Positions 43,289 through 56,530 of a DNA stretch of 64,000 bases are shown one piece after another. The translations under genes were made by a program, and so were the position numbers. Within the stretch, counting starts at the first letter, position 1; each line of letters begins with the position of its first letter. Source of the stretch: Urechis unicinctus (taxonomy: Eukaryota; Annelida; Polychaeta; Xenopneusta; Urechidae); the NCBI GenBank assembly GCA_034190875.2, contig CM067344.1, positions 23,819,106 through 23,883,105 on the forward strand, read 5' to 3'. A model generated the notes under the pieces. It saw only the letters and a program-made list of their open reading frames with translations. It ran no database searches and had not been told where the DNA came from.

Positions 43289-46287
43289 ATAAATGGCAGC
43301 GGCACTGGTAGTGATCTTTGCTGGGAATACGAAACTCATATTTGCATTCCTTCGTGGTGTGACGATATATTGGCAATAATCGTTCGAGCTCATTGGATAT
43401 TCCCTACTAAAGAGCAATCCGACAAGGCTCGCAGCGACAGACGAGCCATTTAATGGGAAATATTTTCAATAAGTGGCAGAATGATATCTTCATAGCTGAT
43501 GGCTGCCTCATTGCCCAGCAATAAACGTTTATAGGACATACAATGCTGATACCAAAAATAACTCCAAATGAAAAATTAGAAGAGCACAATGTGCAGATTA
43601 TTGCATAATGGGAATCAAAACATATTACGAGAAAATGTTAATCTTGCCATTGACCACAAGAGAAAATAGCTTCATATTGATAAATGGTAAATCGTTAGGT
43701 GGGACGTACATACCAAACATTAAAAACTTCCAAATTATCTAAATATCTAATAGTCACTTAAATCTTTTACAATAAATTGCATAAAATTACCGAACTATTT
43801 GTCCAAGCATTTGTCCTCTAAAGGAATGTTGTGTAGAGATTGACATCCACAAGAAACCTTACTCCTTATTCTAACAGTGTATGTAATGTATGTAACTAAT
43901 TTACTAACCCGTTTAAAAACACTAATTATATAAAGATATCAGGAACCTGCTAGTATGTTAAATGTTTTGACATGTTTATCTTGGAGAAACATACTTTTTA
44001 GAAACTGTTTGTACAATGACATTTGTGAATGTTTCATTTTAACACAAAACATGTGTCCTCCAATGACCGTCAGGAGATTATAATTCCAACGTTAGTGACC
44101 ATAGGATTTTCTTTACACTAAATAAATAATTGTACATCGGATTTCATTTGGCTCCAAATAAGAAAATGTCAAATACACAGATAGCATAATTTGCTTTTAT
44201 CATCAATTTACAGCCTCATCAATTAAGTCGTGTACTAATTACTGGACCTGAGTGAATGCTGACCACGTAACCCCACAGCGTCATCCATGTGTTCTAGGTT
44301 TTGATCTTTTACTTCTTCAGCTCTGTGACGTACGATGAATATGTTATCCATATTCAATAGTAGGGATAGCGTTAGTAATTAAAACAGACCCACAGGTGAA
44401 CAGTTTAAGATGACTGTAAAGCAAATATCAACACTGAGCAGTCATCACAATATTGTACTGTACGGTCAATTTACATGCATGGCAGTTAGTTTCAAAAAGG
44501 ATGAAAAAAAGACATATTTACACAAATCATGTTTGTTAAAATCATCACCGTTGTTTTGTAATATTTTGAAGGAAAATCCTCAAAACTATACTATAAGTTC
44601 TTCTTCAATGCATTTCACCTTTCGCAAATACAGTAATTATATGGTGATTATATTACCTGAGTATTCATCAAATAGCAAATAATCTGTAATAAAGCAACAT
44701 TCCAGTTTGATAAATAAATCTCTTTGGCGGATGCAGTAGATTGGCAGACGAATTGTTAATGCATAATAATGAACGTCCAATAGATTGTGTCCCCTGATTA
44801 TCTTGCACCATTTCTTCCTAGCAGGAGACTAAGATAATTACATTGCTGCGTGATGTGATATTAGTTTGATGCGACTGGATACGTCCAATATTCAGTGTAT
44901 ATGATTTTGTCTATCCTGTTTGCCAAAAGGCGTCGTATGAACGCCGAAATATAGGTGACTTATTTATATGAGAGCCCAATATCTTCAGCTTGACGCTCAA
45001 TGATCTCGGACTTCCTATCCACGGATAATTAGGCTACAGTACACTTAGTTTGTTAAACACTTCTGTCAGCAACATCATCTGCTGTAGACAAGTGTTCGTT
45101 AATATAAAAGACGCTGGCTTTATACGATGCATATGCATGCATTCAACAGCGATAACGATAATTGCGTTGTTGTAGAAGCATATCTATTTGATATCGGATG
45201 GACTAACTTATCCTAAACCAAAGTTCGATGACTTTTACATCATTCCACTTCCACCTTAAAGCATCAGACAGTACACCGATATTATGTCAGAATCGCGTCA
45301 CATGGCAAAAGCAGATCATTTCCACACTGCGACGTGGGTGTTTCTTTATATTCATCAAATTAAGCTGTCATTATATTTTGTACATTGGCAACTGAAACAC
45401 CCATCGATAGACTTTATGCACTATCGCTGCTCAAACATCCTTTTTGAATCGCTTGTTACTTAAGAGTGAAATCAGAACATTGTGCTGTTCTTTGTGTAAT
45501 AAGCCTAGTTTAATCAAAGCTGTCACGTGACACATATTGCTCATCAACTTTATGTAGGAAACCGCACAGTTTTATCTGTGCTGCATGAGAGAGCGGACCC
45601 ACATTGCCCTAAGCTTATTACTTTAATGGATCGTCAGCCCAAATATTATAGTCTAACTCCCTCAGGGGAGTCTGATTCAAATTTGATATCGCTGAGGCAT
45701 TCATAGTGTGCCCTGTATATAAATGCGGATAAAAAGTAATTATATTGACAGTGTTTCACGGCAGCGTTGGTATTTCTCTCTCAATTACATTTTTGTTATC
45801 GCCATTGTTCATATCTCATACAGCAATAAGAGGACAGTATAGGGCTGAGCCGGTTGGATAATGCTTGTCTCCAGATAAATCTCCATCTGATGTAGGTTGT
45901 TTTTATAGGCCCATTGAAGTCTTTGAAAAGAACAGAAAGTAGTTATTAGGGCACAGTTCTTATGCAACAGCTCATTTATGTTGACGTCAGTCTTCAATTT
46001 CTGCCTTCACATTCTCGGGGTCCCGTCGCGGCCGTCAGGCGGCGATACTGATTATCAACCGGAAGTCGGGGCATATTTTTCCAACATGCAAACGCAATAC
46101 ACGACGCGGAACGTAGAGATTTAGTCAGCGTTGAATCATCCTGGCCACAACATGTTTGCAACCACCATCATGTCTGCAAAGAAAAATTAGAAAATAAATA
46201 ACAAACTTTTTACCTCTCTTCCACCATACCACAACACCACATAAAACAAAACACAAAGTTATACTGTACCAGCAAGTCTTTATAGGT
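43289..46287. repeat. B-type unit copy 6, second member of the 3.0-kb tandem pair
   Basis: Near-identical to 40286-43288. Differences include small indels (a 2-bp loss in AAGCTGTCACGTGAC at about 45520 against AAGCTGTGTCACGTGAC at 42520) and the loss of GATTC near 44750. Unlike copy 5 it continues into an intact TIR element. Confidence 0.9.
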
Positions 46288-47191
46288 ATTTGTACATATT
46301 TAAGTTAAATATTCTAATTATATGAATTAAAATTCACCCTTTGCACTCACCGACTCTATGGTACCAGATGGTGGAGAGGAGAAGCCATACATTGTATGGT
46401 TGCTCGGACTGGGACTGCTTCCTAACACATTTCCCCCTCAGATAACACCTACAATGATTGGTCATCAAATAAATAAGATAGTAAGCCTCAGTAAGCTCAA
46501 GTGCATTTGACATGTCGGTCTAACATGCAGAAAGTTTGTTGGGATCAGGGAAATTGACTTGCTGACCCTCTATGCTAGTTCTTCGTTCATTGTGAATATT
46601 CTCCCCATCATCGTCCCCGTCCAAGTCCACAATATTTACGGTGCTGCAGGAATTACTAATTCAACGAGCGAGGGATTCCTCTATCTTTGAAGAAAGTTTT
46701 CAGCTGGGGTACTTTCCACTTAGAAGGGGACAGTGATGACATGGTGTAGCAACAGTCACGCACGCTAACCTCGAAGAGATATCGGGTGAATACTGATGTT
46801 CTTGCGGAATACTTCCCAGACGACTGGAGATGAATGTATTTGGCAACGTTTTGGATCACTACATTATGATAATATATGCGTTTAAGAACTGCTTCAAATG
46901 TGCTCACTGCGACGTGACAGCATTCAGATGAACTCAAGAGAAGTTCAGAATACGCTTGACACCTTCGGCGACGTCTTTCAGGTCCTTTACCAGGGTGTTT
47001 ACAGCTACAGAAACACACAACAAGAATACGCGCGACAACGTAGGAACTCAAAACATCCACTGGTAAAGCGCGAACAAAGCGCTGACAGCTTGACAGGCAG
47101 AGAAACATGCCCCCAATTCCGGTCGAAATCGCTGTGCGCGACGGTGGCTCTCCTAGCGGCCGCGACGGAAACCCGAAAATGTGAAGGCAGG
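46000..47191. mobile_element. TIR DNA transposon, copy C, both ends intact, AATT flanks
   Basis: 1192 bp. The left end (46000) reads TCTGCCTTCACATT then CGGGGTCCCGTCGCGGCCG. The right end, reverse-complemented, reads CCTGCCTTCACATT then CGGGTTTCCGTCGCGGCCG. Similarity extends about 80 bp, to GGGGCATRTTT. AATT directly flanks both ends (45996-45999 and 47192-47195), while unoccupied copies read AAATTACC (15974, 26417), so a 4-bp target duplication fits. The interior has SAP and SWIM gene remnants on the minus strand; no intact transposase is present. Confidence 0.8.
46130..46742 (-). pseudogene. SAP-SWIM protein gene remnant in TIR element copy C
   Basis: The minus strand has an ATG at 46742 opening SSLSPSKWKVPQLKTFF then KDRGIPRS, a SAP-domain N-terminus complete with the start codon missing from copy A. 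About 22 bp that encode SYKKANL in copy A are deleted, and a stop follows. In other frames come VELVIPAA, then NIVDLDGDDDGENIHNERR and GQQVNFPDPNKLSAC, a TAG, and LELTEAYYLIYLM, where the copy jumps. The CxC half of the SWIM finger is damaged by a 7-bp loss near 46355; the CKH half remains at 46173-46135. Dead copy. Copies A and C together show most of the N-terminal gene structure. Confidence 0.7.
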
Positions 47192-50100
47192 AATTACCAG
47201 TCACTGATAGGACGAATATGAATCGTTTACGTTCAAGGCGTACAAATGGGCGAGACATATGAGGTATCGTGGGTACGGTTTTTACCCATGACACGTTCAA
47301 AAGTCTTTCCCCTATTTATCTCAAACAGAACACACCCTGACTAACAATACCAGAGGCAATTTGTGTTCTGATGTGAACAGATTGACCACCATGACATCTG
47401 CTCTAGAGAAATAAGAAAAGGACAAAGGATTTACGCTCACCAATGACTGATAGTGATTCCTTGTAAATTGGTCGCAAATATTGATGGATTTATGCACTAG
47501 TATCTTTCCAACTAGAAAGGACATAAATTTACATCTTGTAGAGCTTGACCCTTGGCTATTCTTATTTATTGATGGAAAAAACAATCGACACGCGTCATTT
47601 GCATGGGGCACAATGCTCAAAGTTGAGATATGCACCTGTGATTGCCATGGGGAATATGGTATTAGTCTGGATGCCTGAGATAATCATTCTCATCTGAGTC
47701 AGGGGAATTTTCAGTCGTAGACATGGTTAAATACGTTGCATCAAACCGGAACTAAAAACGAACCTATAAAGAAAATTACATGGGCAAAGATTCATGATCC
47801 CAGATTAATAACCTTTATTAAACAGTCGCTCATGACAATACAGCACCGTTCGGATGATGACGACTGTGTGTGTAGCTGTGTGGCACAACTTCACCCAACA
47901 ACAGTTTCTGATCGAAGATTTATATGGCTGCCAACTCGGTATTTCATGAACACTAATCGAATTTCTACGACACAGACACTGGAAACTTGTTAATCCACGA
48001 TTCCCTTATCAAATGTTAACTGCATACTAATCAACTGTAAAATGTCCTATATATAATGTTGATTGAAACGCAATCATCGCATTTCAAGAAGTAAACAGGT
48101 AATTCCTTCGGTTAAACGTATTGGCAAAAACATGGATAATCAGATCTGACTGTTCATTGTATAATTGCTGCAGTGTGACATTGCTGTATCGTTGTGGATG
48201 TTTATGTATTCAAAATATTGTATGGAATCAGCTTTTTATGTCCAAACGCAGACAGTTATATAGAGCTTTGTAAAGGTGTTTGATGTGAACCTGCCCATAA
48301 GACAAATCTATACTTAACAACGACTTAACAACATCGGACAGAAAACAGACATCTGACCAAGGGAAAAGATCATTTCACCATTGAGATGCCGGTGTGCGTT
48401 TGTACTTAGTTAATTGAACAATATATTTTAACATAAGTAACTGCTGCACCAAGGTGAGTCTGTGCAAAGTCCCCAATGGTGTACTTCGTCGTTCAAATAA
48501 ATAAGATTGCAATGTGTGCATCAAAACAGTTTTGATATGGTTCTATCTATTGCATTGCTAAGATCTTAATTGCTCATATTTTCAAAACAATGCCAAGAAA
48601 ATATGAAGCTAATCTGCTTTGAGCGTGTGGATTGAGCTTACTCGACGATAAAACGTCAAATGACCAACGTTGTTCTTGTATAGGCCCATGAAATTCGCTG
48701 ACCAATACTTGCAGCAATAAATCCGCGAAATTCAGGCATATTACTCATTGAGCAATTTCAATATTTTATAACTAAATTGCACTCCTGGGTCATTGATTTG
48801 ACAAACGGAACACATGAACCATCTGCTTCCATTACATGGAATGAACATTATGAAACGACGGTCTTAGAAAATTTCAAATGCATTTCGCTTATTACTGTCT
48901 ATCAGAACCGGCTTTTGCTTTCCGTATCCGAGGCGATTCGATATTCAATTCAGGTGTGTACAGATGTGAATATTTAGATCAATTGCTTCATCTCGTAATG
49001 ATTGACGTACGATTTGCACGGATCTGCTCGTGCGTGTGGCACTATCGACTGTGTCAAAGCAAACACAGAATAAACATCGACAGCATAAACGTTTCCAGTA
49101 CTTAAGCAGAAAATATTTTTGGAAAATGTCATGGAAGTCAATATTTGGCAATATTCATTGCAAAGTCTTTATGTTTATCTGTCCCCATTTATTGTTACCA
49201 AAACCCTACCACCAGAGGACCAATGTGCCAAGCCAAGCTTTGATTTAAAGTATAAACTGATATTGTAGTGTAACAGTGGTTAACCTGACGTTCGATGTGA
49301 CAGTTTGATCCTCTTGAAGGCCACAGGGCTAATACTTCGTGAGCGAACCCTGAAAAACGCTCCTATTTGATGAATAATAATGTCATGCCGTTGCATGCGT
49401 GATGATGTCTTTCATTTGACCGGGAAAGAATGGGTTATGAACTTTAAACTAGCATAAAACCATGAGTCTTCGTCAAAAGGAAATCTATCATAATTTGAGG
49501 TCTAGCTGTAAAACAATATAACAGGTTCTTCCAGCACGATTGTTGGTGCGCCTTGGATATCGTGTCAAGTGGTAAACGTGGTTCCGGAAAAAACAATGAA
49601 TAATACATGTAACATATAAATGACATCGCGCTCAGTTCCCCCTCATATATCTTACTTTACCCTGTGGATAAGAACGTGATTGAAACCCCTTAAATATACG
49701 CTGCCATTTTGGGCATGAATTCGGAATGAAGGTGTCAAGGCGTCTTAGTTATATTACTCGCATACTGAGCTGTGATAACAAGGCTATTTGATTTGTATTC
49801 AACCCACTCATGATATAAAGATAACAGAAAGGTTTGGCTATTCCATACAATGTGCCAGCAAGAACGATCAAACGCACATAATATACGCATAGTCAATGAA
49901 CCATTACGTTGGAATTGACACGTTTCCTATGCGTGATGGATGACTGTATGGAGCGCAATTTGTGGTCCGGTTGCTATGGACCTTATGTTATGGACATTAA
50001 GATCAATAACATGCTTTACTGTATTCCATGCGCCAGATTATGAACGGTACGATATATACCTCGTTTGGGGAATCGATCGTCCACAAAATCAGATTCATCA

Positions 50101-50836
50101 TCCGATATGATCCTCCGGCCATTCGTTGATTAGTCATCAATGGCGACACACTAACGTCTGCTTGGCATGGATTAATACACGTCAACTGCCAAGCAAAGCA
50201 ATCATATGCGCGCCATATTCTCAGCGTATCTGCATCTTGACGGGACTTCTGTGTGATTATTTACCAGACTCATGTAATTAACTAACGGCGAATATAGACA
50301 TTAGCTGCAATGTCAATCAAAATCCCGTGTAAATAATGGCTAAGTATTTTATAAACATCAGCAAGCAGTCTGTACCATCCAAATAGTGTCTGCCCCCCAG
50401 TCGCCTACAGGGCTTGCTCAAATAGCATACGGCTTATTGCTATATTAGTGTACTCATGACTATAACGGTCTATCTGCTGCGAACGATTCTGCTTCCAATG
50501 TGATAATAAAAGTCGTTGTTGGTTTAGTGGGTCATTTGTATCAATACGACTGCCTTGTCACAGCTACTTCATTAGGACGATATATTGGTCTGTAAATTTG
50601 GCTATTAACGTCGTGAGAAACACTCCAGGAGGCATCCTGAATGAACTTTACCTGGATGGTACATAGCGCTATATCTATATCCTGATGGCCAGACCATATT
50701 TATATCTGCTCCGTTCGCCGCCTTGATACATTGTTAACGACATCACCACGACGGACCTTTTCCCTTGTGCTCCGAGACTGTATGATATAGCTGGATCTGG
50801 TCTACAAGCCCATTAAGATGCTCACAGAGCACCGAT
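47192..50836. repeat. Block C, second copy; no gene recognised
   Basis: Matches 15970-19870 in pieces (47205 with 15975, 48270 with 18000, 48945 with 18640, 49540 with 19060). A single diverged minisatellite unit sits at 47650-47700. From about 49880 to 50830 I see no clear match elsewhere in the window and no recognisable coding sequence. Confidence 0.7.
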
Positions 50837-50842
50837 ATTTAT

Positions 50843-50940
<98 letters not shown>

Positions 50941-50990
50941 ATATATATATATAAATATATATATATACATATACATAAATATATATATAT

Positions 50991-51039
<49 letters not shown>

Positions 51040-51042
51040 ATC
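50837..51042. repeat. (TA)n microsatellite, interrupted
   Basis: TA runs broken by AATA, CATA and TTTA steps. It occupies the same junction (block C to block D) as the pure tract at 22065-22216. Confidence 0.95.
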
Positions 51043-52570
51043 CGCTTTGAGTCAATCATTGTTACAAACTTGATGAACGTTGCATGCTCATTGAAACTGA
51101 TGGTTTTTGTACAGAGAGGGTGTTAATACGCACAAATACGGATCACTAATTTAAAATTCTTTCTCGCTACATCATATTGCGCTAATATACTAATATTATA
51201 TCATACTTATAGCACAGAACAAGCGAGGAAAGCAGGTTGACATCTGGACCAACTGTTAATTTTTCCTCCTTGACAAGAGTCAAGTAGCTGTGCAAATGAT
51301 TCAATGGCGTTTTTAGGAAGTGTAGAGTTTTAAAGAAGCTTCGAGGAATGAGAATTGTTGAGCCGTAACGGTTTAAGAAGATATCTTGTTAGACGAAGAC
51401 TAGACGTTGAAAATAAGTACAACAGAGGAAAGGAATTCGACATAAACAAAGCAAACCAAAGCATGTCGTTCATTTCATGTCGTCATGTACATCGTGTCTG
51501 AATATGAATACAAAAGTATAATTCTGATAGTATTCAGCGGGTTTAAGGTTCGATGAATATATTATTACATGTATTACTATTAGATGTAACAGAGGACATT
51601 CAATTGAGCCATCATCATCTTAATATGCTCTTCTGTCAATTTAAGAGACAAATATCTGTAAGTTAGAAAGAAAACGTAAATATATTTTCCCAAATCGTAT
51701 TTGATAACATCAATGAAGTTGTTTTTGTGTCCAAAAAGCAACAAAAATGGCGCAATTCCCTCTTCTTCTGATTTCGTTCTCGCATTCTCTGTTACTATGG
51801 TATTTAGTTTACCATCGAGCTTGTCAAAGTATCCTCTTCCGCGGGTGCAACAGATTGGGGACCGTGAATAGGTTTGCTAATCTTTAATCACCTACGTGCT
51901 ACGGTGAAGTTGCTGTTCATCTTGTGTAGTTTCAATCAAGCAAGGGGTTACGATAATTACACTGCAGCATTGCGCTATATAGCCAATAGTTTGTAACAGT
52001 TGGCGCCACGCAATCTGATCTTAAGGATATCGTCTGAGCTGTATTGTCACACACGTGATTCTCAAAGTAGTCATACTTATTCTTCGGTAATACTGGAATC
52101 ATATGACCCGCGATGCCCAATGCCAGGTATAAGAATATATTTCGAGCTTGAATCGGAGGTGTGTTGCGATGCTCGCAAGACATTGCATACCTTGTTGTTA
52201 AGTATAGATGTAGCCAGTTGGCGCACAGACGCCTGAAATCAGGAACCGAGTGATGGTGCTGGAAACAGCATACACTTGAGTTCCTTAATAAAATATCAAA
52301 ACAATCGATAACTGAAAGCTTTTCATGCTCTTCATTTTATTATTTTCCGAGACATCATGTCCACTAAAGATGGATATAACATGGATATAACCAAGAGAAG
52401 ACACAATTTACATAACAATATTCAACCAAATCCCTGCAGCGTACCGCAAAGTTACATTTGCAAAATATGCCGCTTGCGTCATGGTACATTTACCTGCAGC
52501 GGGCTAATTAACAAACGGATAGGAGTAACGACCACCACCACAACCGTCCAATAATAATGTAATTACTTGT
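51043..52570. repeat. Block D, second copy
   Basis: Collinear in pieces with 22230-23640, but it carries about 350 bp at 51490-51840 not seen in the first copy and lacks several hundred bases present there around 23160-23600. No gene recognised. Confidence 0.75.
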
Positions 52571-54811
52571 TGACGAATGCTATACCCTACTAGACAAATT
52601 ACATTAAGGGTGGAATGTGACCTCCATTGAAATCAATAATTTCTTCAAGAAGTGAGGATATTTAAATCATTTTTTCATTACAGGTCAGATGAAATCAAGG
52701 TGCACTTATTACCCACAACTAGAAACAAGCCTAATTACACATATATTAGCAACATATGAAGCACATCTGTGATAGCAATGAATGACGGTGTCTTAGTAAA
52801 CCACATTAGGTGGATGGACGAAGGAAGCAGTAATCTCCATGGCACATGCCTTTTTAAACATTCATTGACGAGTAATAATCCGCATACGGTATTAAACAAA
52901 AATGCGTTGTCAATGAGGCAATATCTGCAGCAGTTGTTGCACTGTGCAATGATCTCAATTAGGCGACAAGCTGATAGCCCAAAGACGTCAGGGTTGCATA
53001 CAACATGTAGTTCCTAAACATGCGTGGCATAATAATAAGTTTTTATCTACGTTTGTGTTAAGGCAGTCCCCTTTAGCCTGTCTGCAGGCGATCCATTAAT
53101 ATAAATACATGGCTCAGGGAAAAAAACAATCAGTTGTATAGCGACCCTATATGATATATTGCAACGCAAGTCTTAATAAGATAAACTCGGCTTACATTTC
53201 TTCGTATTGCTCCTTGTATACGGAGAAGGGAATACCGTGCGATCGATAATAATCTATTCGGGGATTGTCTGTGATAGAATGCCAAAGATAACAAGCACAC
53301 GAACTTCACGTCGGAAGACAACCCATTGGAAGTTTTAGGTTGATGCTATCAACAGCAACAACAGTTACATATGTAAATAAATCCTTGATGCGTTATTGGA
53401 TACGTACAGGCGTAACGGTTACAGATATACAAAACGATAGAGTATATCGTCATAACAGAAAGAACTAACAGTCATCTTGCCTTCTGCGCGAACATGGGTC
53501 TATGTATTGCAGATCTCTCAGACATAATCATCTAGTTAGTACATTAATAATAGTATATATATATATTTATTTATATATATACATTTATAAATATATATAT
53601 ATATATACAAATATATATATATATAAATATATATATGCATAAGTAATATATATATGTATAAATGTATGTGTATATATTTATGTATATATTTACATTATAT
53701 GCAAGTTATTGCCTGTAAACGGTCAAATGACTGCGCAGAAGCGTCACAATCATTTCCTTTACCGGCAACTTAGAGGAAAAACTTGGGTCAGATTACCCCA
53801 GATAAGCTAACGAATGACCATTCCATGGTAGTCCATGTGAAGGGTAAAGTAGATTACCTCGGAGTTAAGTGATGTCGCACACCAAAAATACATCTGAATG
53901 AATGATCACAAAAATTTCGTTGCAAATATTAGGAACGCTAAACTTCATTAAGGCAACACTAGAGGGTGCTAGATATTGCTATCCTTAGCTAGATTTTCCT
54001 GGAAGTACTCAGATTAGTTTCCCCTGGTTGCGATGATGAATGACATTTTCATGTAACTTGGTGAACGCAGCCGGTAATTATTTGAGAATACCACGACAGA
54101 TCCATCTATTTGTTCAGCCATACTGCATGTAATTGCAGCTACTAATACAGAGGTTAATTACCTTACAGTAATTTTATTGACCCATCGATCACCAAATAGT
54201 TATTTGTGGATAGCTCTTCGTGGTTCAAGCTCATAACGTGTGATGAAGAACGAGGTCGAAGCCGCGTGTGCTTTTGCTTCTGAAAACGCCCGAGGAGCCC
54301 GTAGAAGTATGAGCCGGGTGATAAACCTGGTACACTCTTGTTTTTTAATACATCTGCTGTGGTAATTAATTCACCTGAGATGACGCATCTAGACAAAGGA
54401 ACATCGAAACCCGCCAGTAGACAGGTCTACTTAACAGAAATGTAGCTGTTAAGCAGGTAGGAGATTTGTGTGTCCCTTTCCATGCATAGATAAATTGACT
54501 TCATAACTTGCGCTGAATGACCCTTCTTCGGGTGGTAAAATGTAAAACTTCTGTAAAGAGGCGAGTTAATCTAGACGAATTTATATAAAACATTTCAAGG
54601 TCCAAGGGAATGAACAACTGTTGAGCACGTCAAGTACGGGCGCGATACATTAGGAACAATGTCACATCAACGCAATTAACACCAATACACATGAAACATA
54701 AAGGTCCTCACGGTTTACATCATCCTTCCATACTCTACTCGACTCTGTGTCGACTGAAGAGAGATGATGCACTCTATTAGGGTGTCATGGAAATCGGCTG
54801 AGAGCGGTTTC
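52571..54811. repeat. Block A, third copy, lacking the LINE and cut by the gap
   Basis: Matches 3400-3560 and 27680-28950, then a TA-rich tract (53551-53695), then 5870-6790. The junction ATTATATGCAAGTTATTGCC at about 53692 shows no LINE. An extra 110 bp or so sits at 53770-53880. The copy stops in GAGAGCGGTTTC at the gap, the same sequence as 6794. Confidence 0.85.
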
Positions 54812-54911
54812 NNNNNNNNNNNNNNNNNNNNNNNNNNNNNNNNNNNNNNNNNNNNNNNNNNNNNNNNNNNNNNNNNNNNNNNNNNNNNNNNNNNNNNNNN
54901 NNNNNNNNNNN
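54812..54911. other. Assembly gap, 100 N
   Basis: Exactly 100 N, a conventional length for a gap of unknown size. The sequence to the left is repeat array and to the right single-copy gene DNA, so the linkage of the two pieces and the true distance are unproven. Confidence 0.99.
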
Positions 54912-54974
54912 GTATATGTTTGGATTTTCATGAATTAAAAATCAATAACCATTACAATGGACAATATAACAAAA

Positions 54975-54980
54975 TTTATT
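54975..54980 (-). promoter_or_regulatory. Candidate polyadenylation signal for NEPRO
   Basis: The minus strand reads AATAAA (plus strand TTTATT) about 33 nt beyond the NEPRO stop codon. Another AATAAA overlaps the stop itself (55012-55017). Confidence 0.5.
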
Positions 54981-55012
54981 GGTCATAGAAATATAAATAA
55001 GCGTATATAGTT

Positions 55013-56192
55013 TTATTTCAACATTTTGATAGTTTTAATAATACTATTCTTGCACTTATTAAAGATTTTAATCTTTTGTTGTTTGCCAACTTGATGACTT
55101 ATCTTCTTGTTGACATTTGAGAAAACTTTCTTCAATTCCTTGTGTGCTTGAATTTCATCACTAGTATGAGTTTGTGAAATGAGCTCCTTAAACTTTTCCA
55201 GATCATTGCACTTCTTTAATCTTTTCAATAATGCCTTGGTCTTGATAGAAGACTTGGATCTTGGCTCTGTGAAATTCATTTCTTTATTTCTTTGAACCAT
55301 GGCTGGCTTAGAAGTGTTGGGTTTTGGTTGTTTTTCAGTTCTTGAGCTGTTGTCAGTGTCATGGGCTATCAATGAGAGGGGTTTGGTGGATTCACGGACA
55401 ACAAGTTCTCCCAAGTCCACAGCTGAACCAGGTGAAGTAGTCTGGCTTTTAACATTTTCTTCCATTTCCTGTTGAATCTGATTAGAAATACCACGATTTT
55501 TTAGAGGCATGATTTCCGATATATCCGACGGTAATCCGATGTCCCCTTCAATCCAGTGAACCCCATCGAAGCGATGAAATATAACATAACAGGCATAAAG
55601 TCTAGGGTAGATACTGATCAATTGATTTAACTGTCCCCTAGTTAGCACCCAGATCCGACTTAGGATTGCTGCTATGGCAACCATGGTTGGAACGAATTCA
55701 CCGATACCCAACCTCTCTCTTATCAAGATATAACAACGGATCAAATGATCCACTGTATATTTGTGAGCAAGTGCCGCACCTATCACACGACATAACACAT
55801 ATTCTAACATCTGAGACGAAGGGAAATAAAGCGTCATATTGCTTGATGCATGGGTTGCATCTGTAGTCCAGTCTTCCAACAACCAGTTCAATTCTTTCAC
55901 GATGTCCAATGTCTGGAAGGTTTCACAACTCCTGCTGATTTTTCTTCATTTCACCAAGAAATTTGTCAGCTCTAAACTGACTGCCTGTTTTATAAATAAA
56001 TCTACGTAAGAGGTCTAGTTCTGTATTCAGCAGTGATTCTTGCTGACTTGAAATCTTGTTTTTAGCCATCATAGCATGTTCATAGGCAGATTTGAGGATA
56101 CTGTAGTCTGTAGGGGACAGAGAATATTTGCATCGGTGTACTGGTGGTGGTCGAACATCTCGGAGAAGACAACCTTTGGGAAGATTATCCAT
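55013..56192 (-). CDS. NEPRO: NEPRO-family nucleolar protein, one apparent 1-nt frameshift
   Basis: The minus strand starts at ATG 56192 in a good context (TTACCATGG), right after a strong acceptor (TATTATTACAG, exon edge 56199), and ends at TAA 55013. The product, about 390 residues, matches vertebrate NEPRO (C3orf17) along its N-terminal half: LLNTELDLLRRFIYK, SSQMLEYVL, a GIGEF then LSRIWVL segment, and FPSDI-like LPSDISEIM. The C-terminus is lysine-rich (KKISHQVGKQQKIKI), as expected for a nucleolar protein. NEPRO in mouse acts downstream of Notch in neural progenitors and in nucleolar/rRNA functions. The frame changes near 55923-55930: the first part runs into TGA after MKKNQQEL and the second opens with ETFQTLDIV. 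No plausible intron bridges it, so either a base-call error or a disabling indel. It is shorter than human NEPRO (567 residues). Confidence 0.85.
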
Positions 56193-56199
56193 GGTAACA

Positions 56200-56530
56200 C
56201 TGTAATAATACAAACATTGGTAAATAATTGTGACCCGTGCATTACATGCAACCATATTGTCCATACTGCAGCCCTGCTATGCACACCGTTACAAAATAAG
56301 TGCAACACAAATTTGGTAATATTAGACAGCAATGTAGATATTTACTGTAATGAGATCATGCATAACGACGCAATGCAAAAAACTTGTGTTCCGCACCTCA
56401 TTCAACTTAGATAGATACTCTCCTCTCAATGAGGTGGAACTCCAGCCACATTTAACTAAAGAGAGTGGAATGCAATTCAGGTTTCCGAGAACAATCAAGG
56501 CTTAGTTTCCAATTATTACAAATTCTTACC
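56200..56530 (-). other. Probable 5'UTR intron of NEPRO
   Basis: The minus strand has a donor-like CTG/GTAAGAA at 56530 and acceptor TATTATTACAG at 56200, directly before the exon carrying the start codon. No upstream coding sequence is needed, because the N-terminal residues already match the family start. The first exon would lie just beyond 56530. Confidence 0.5.

Noticed and set aside
41408..44682. Matching 90-codon frames at 41408-41680 and 44410-44682, with shorter relatives at 1207 and 20969
   Set aside because: They sit in the recent tandem duplication and are alike because of that. In B unit copy 2 the same frame is stopped at codon 5, and copy 1 has a large in-frame loss; no domain is recognised.
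46656..47300. 214-codon minus-strand frame taken as one gene
   Set aside because: Only the last 28 codons (from the ATG at 46742) resemble a SAP domain. The upstream part crosses the transposon's right TIR into repeat flank and is fortuitous.
55013..56192. NEPRO as a processed retrocopy because the coding region is uninterrupted
   Set aside because: A 5'UTR intron with a good acceptor at 56200 and donor at 56530, and a genomic-style 3' end without a poly(A) remnant, argue for the native gene.
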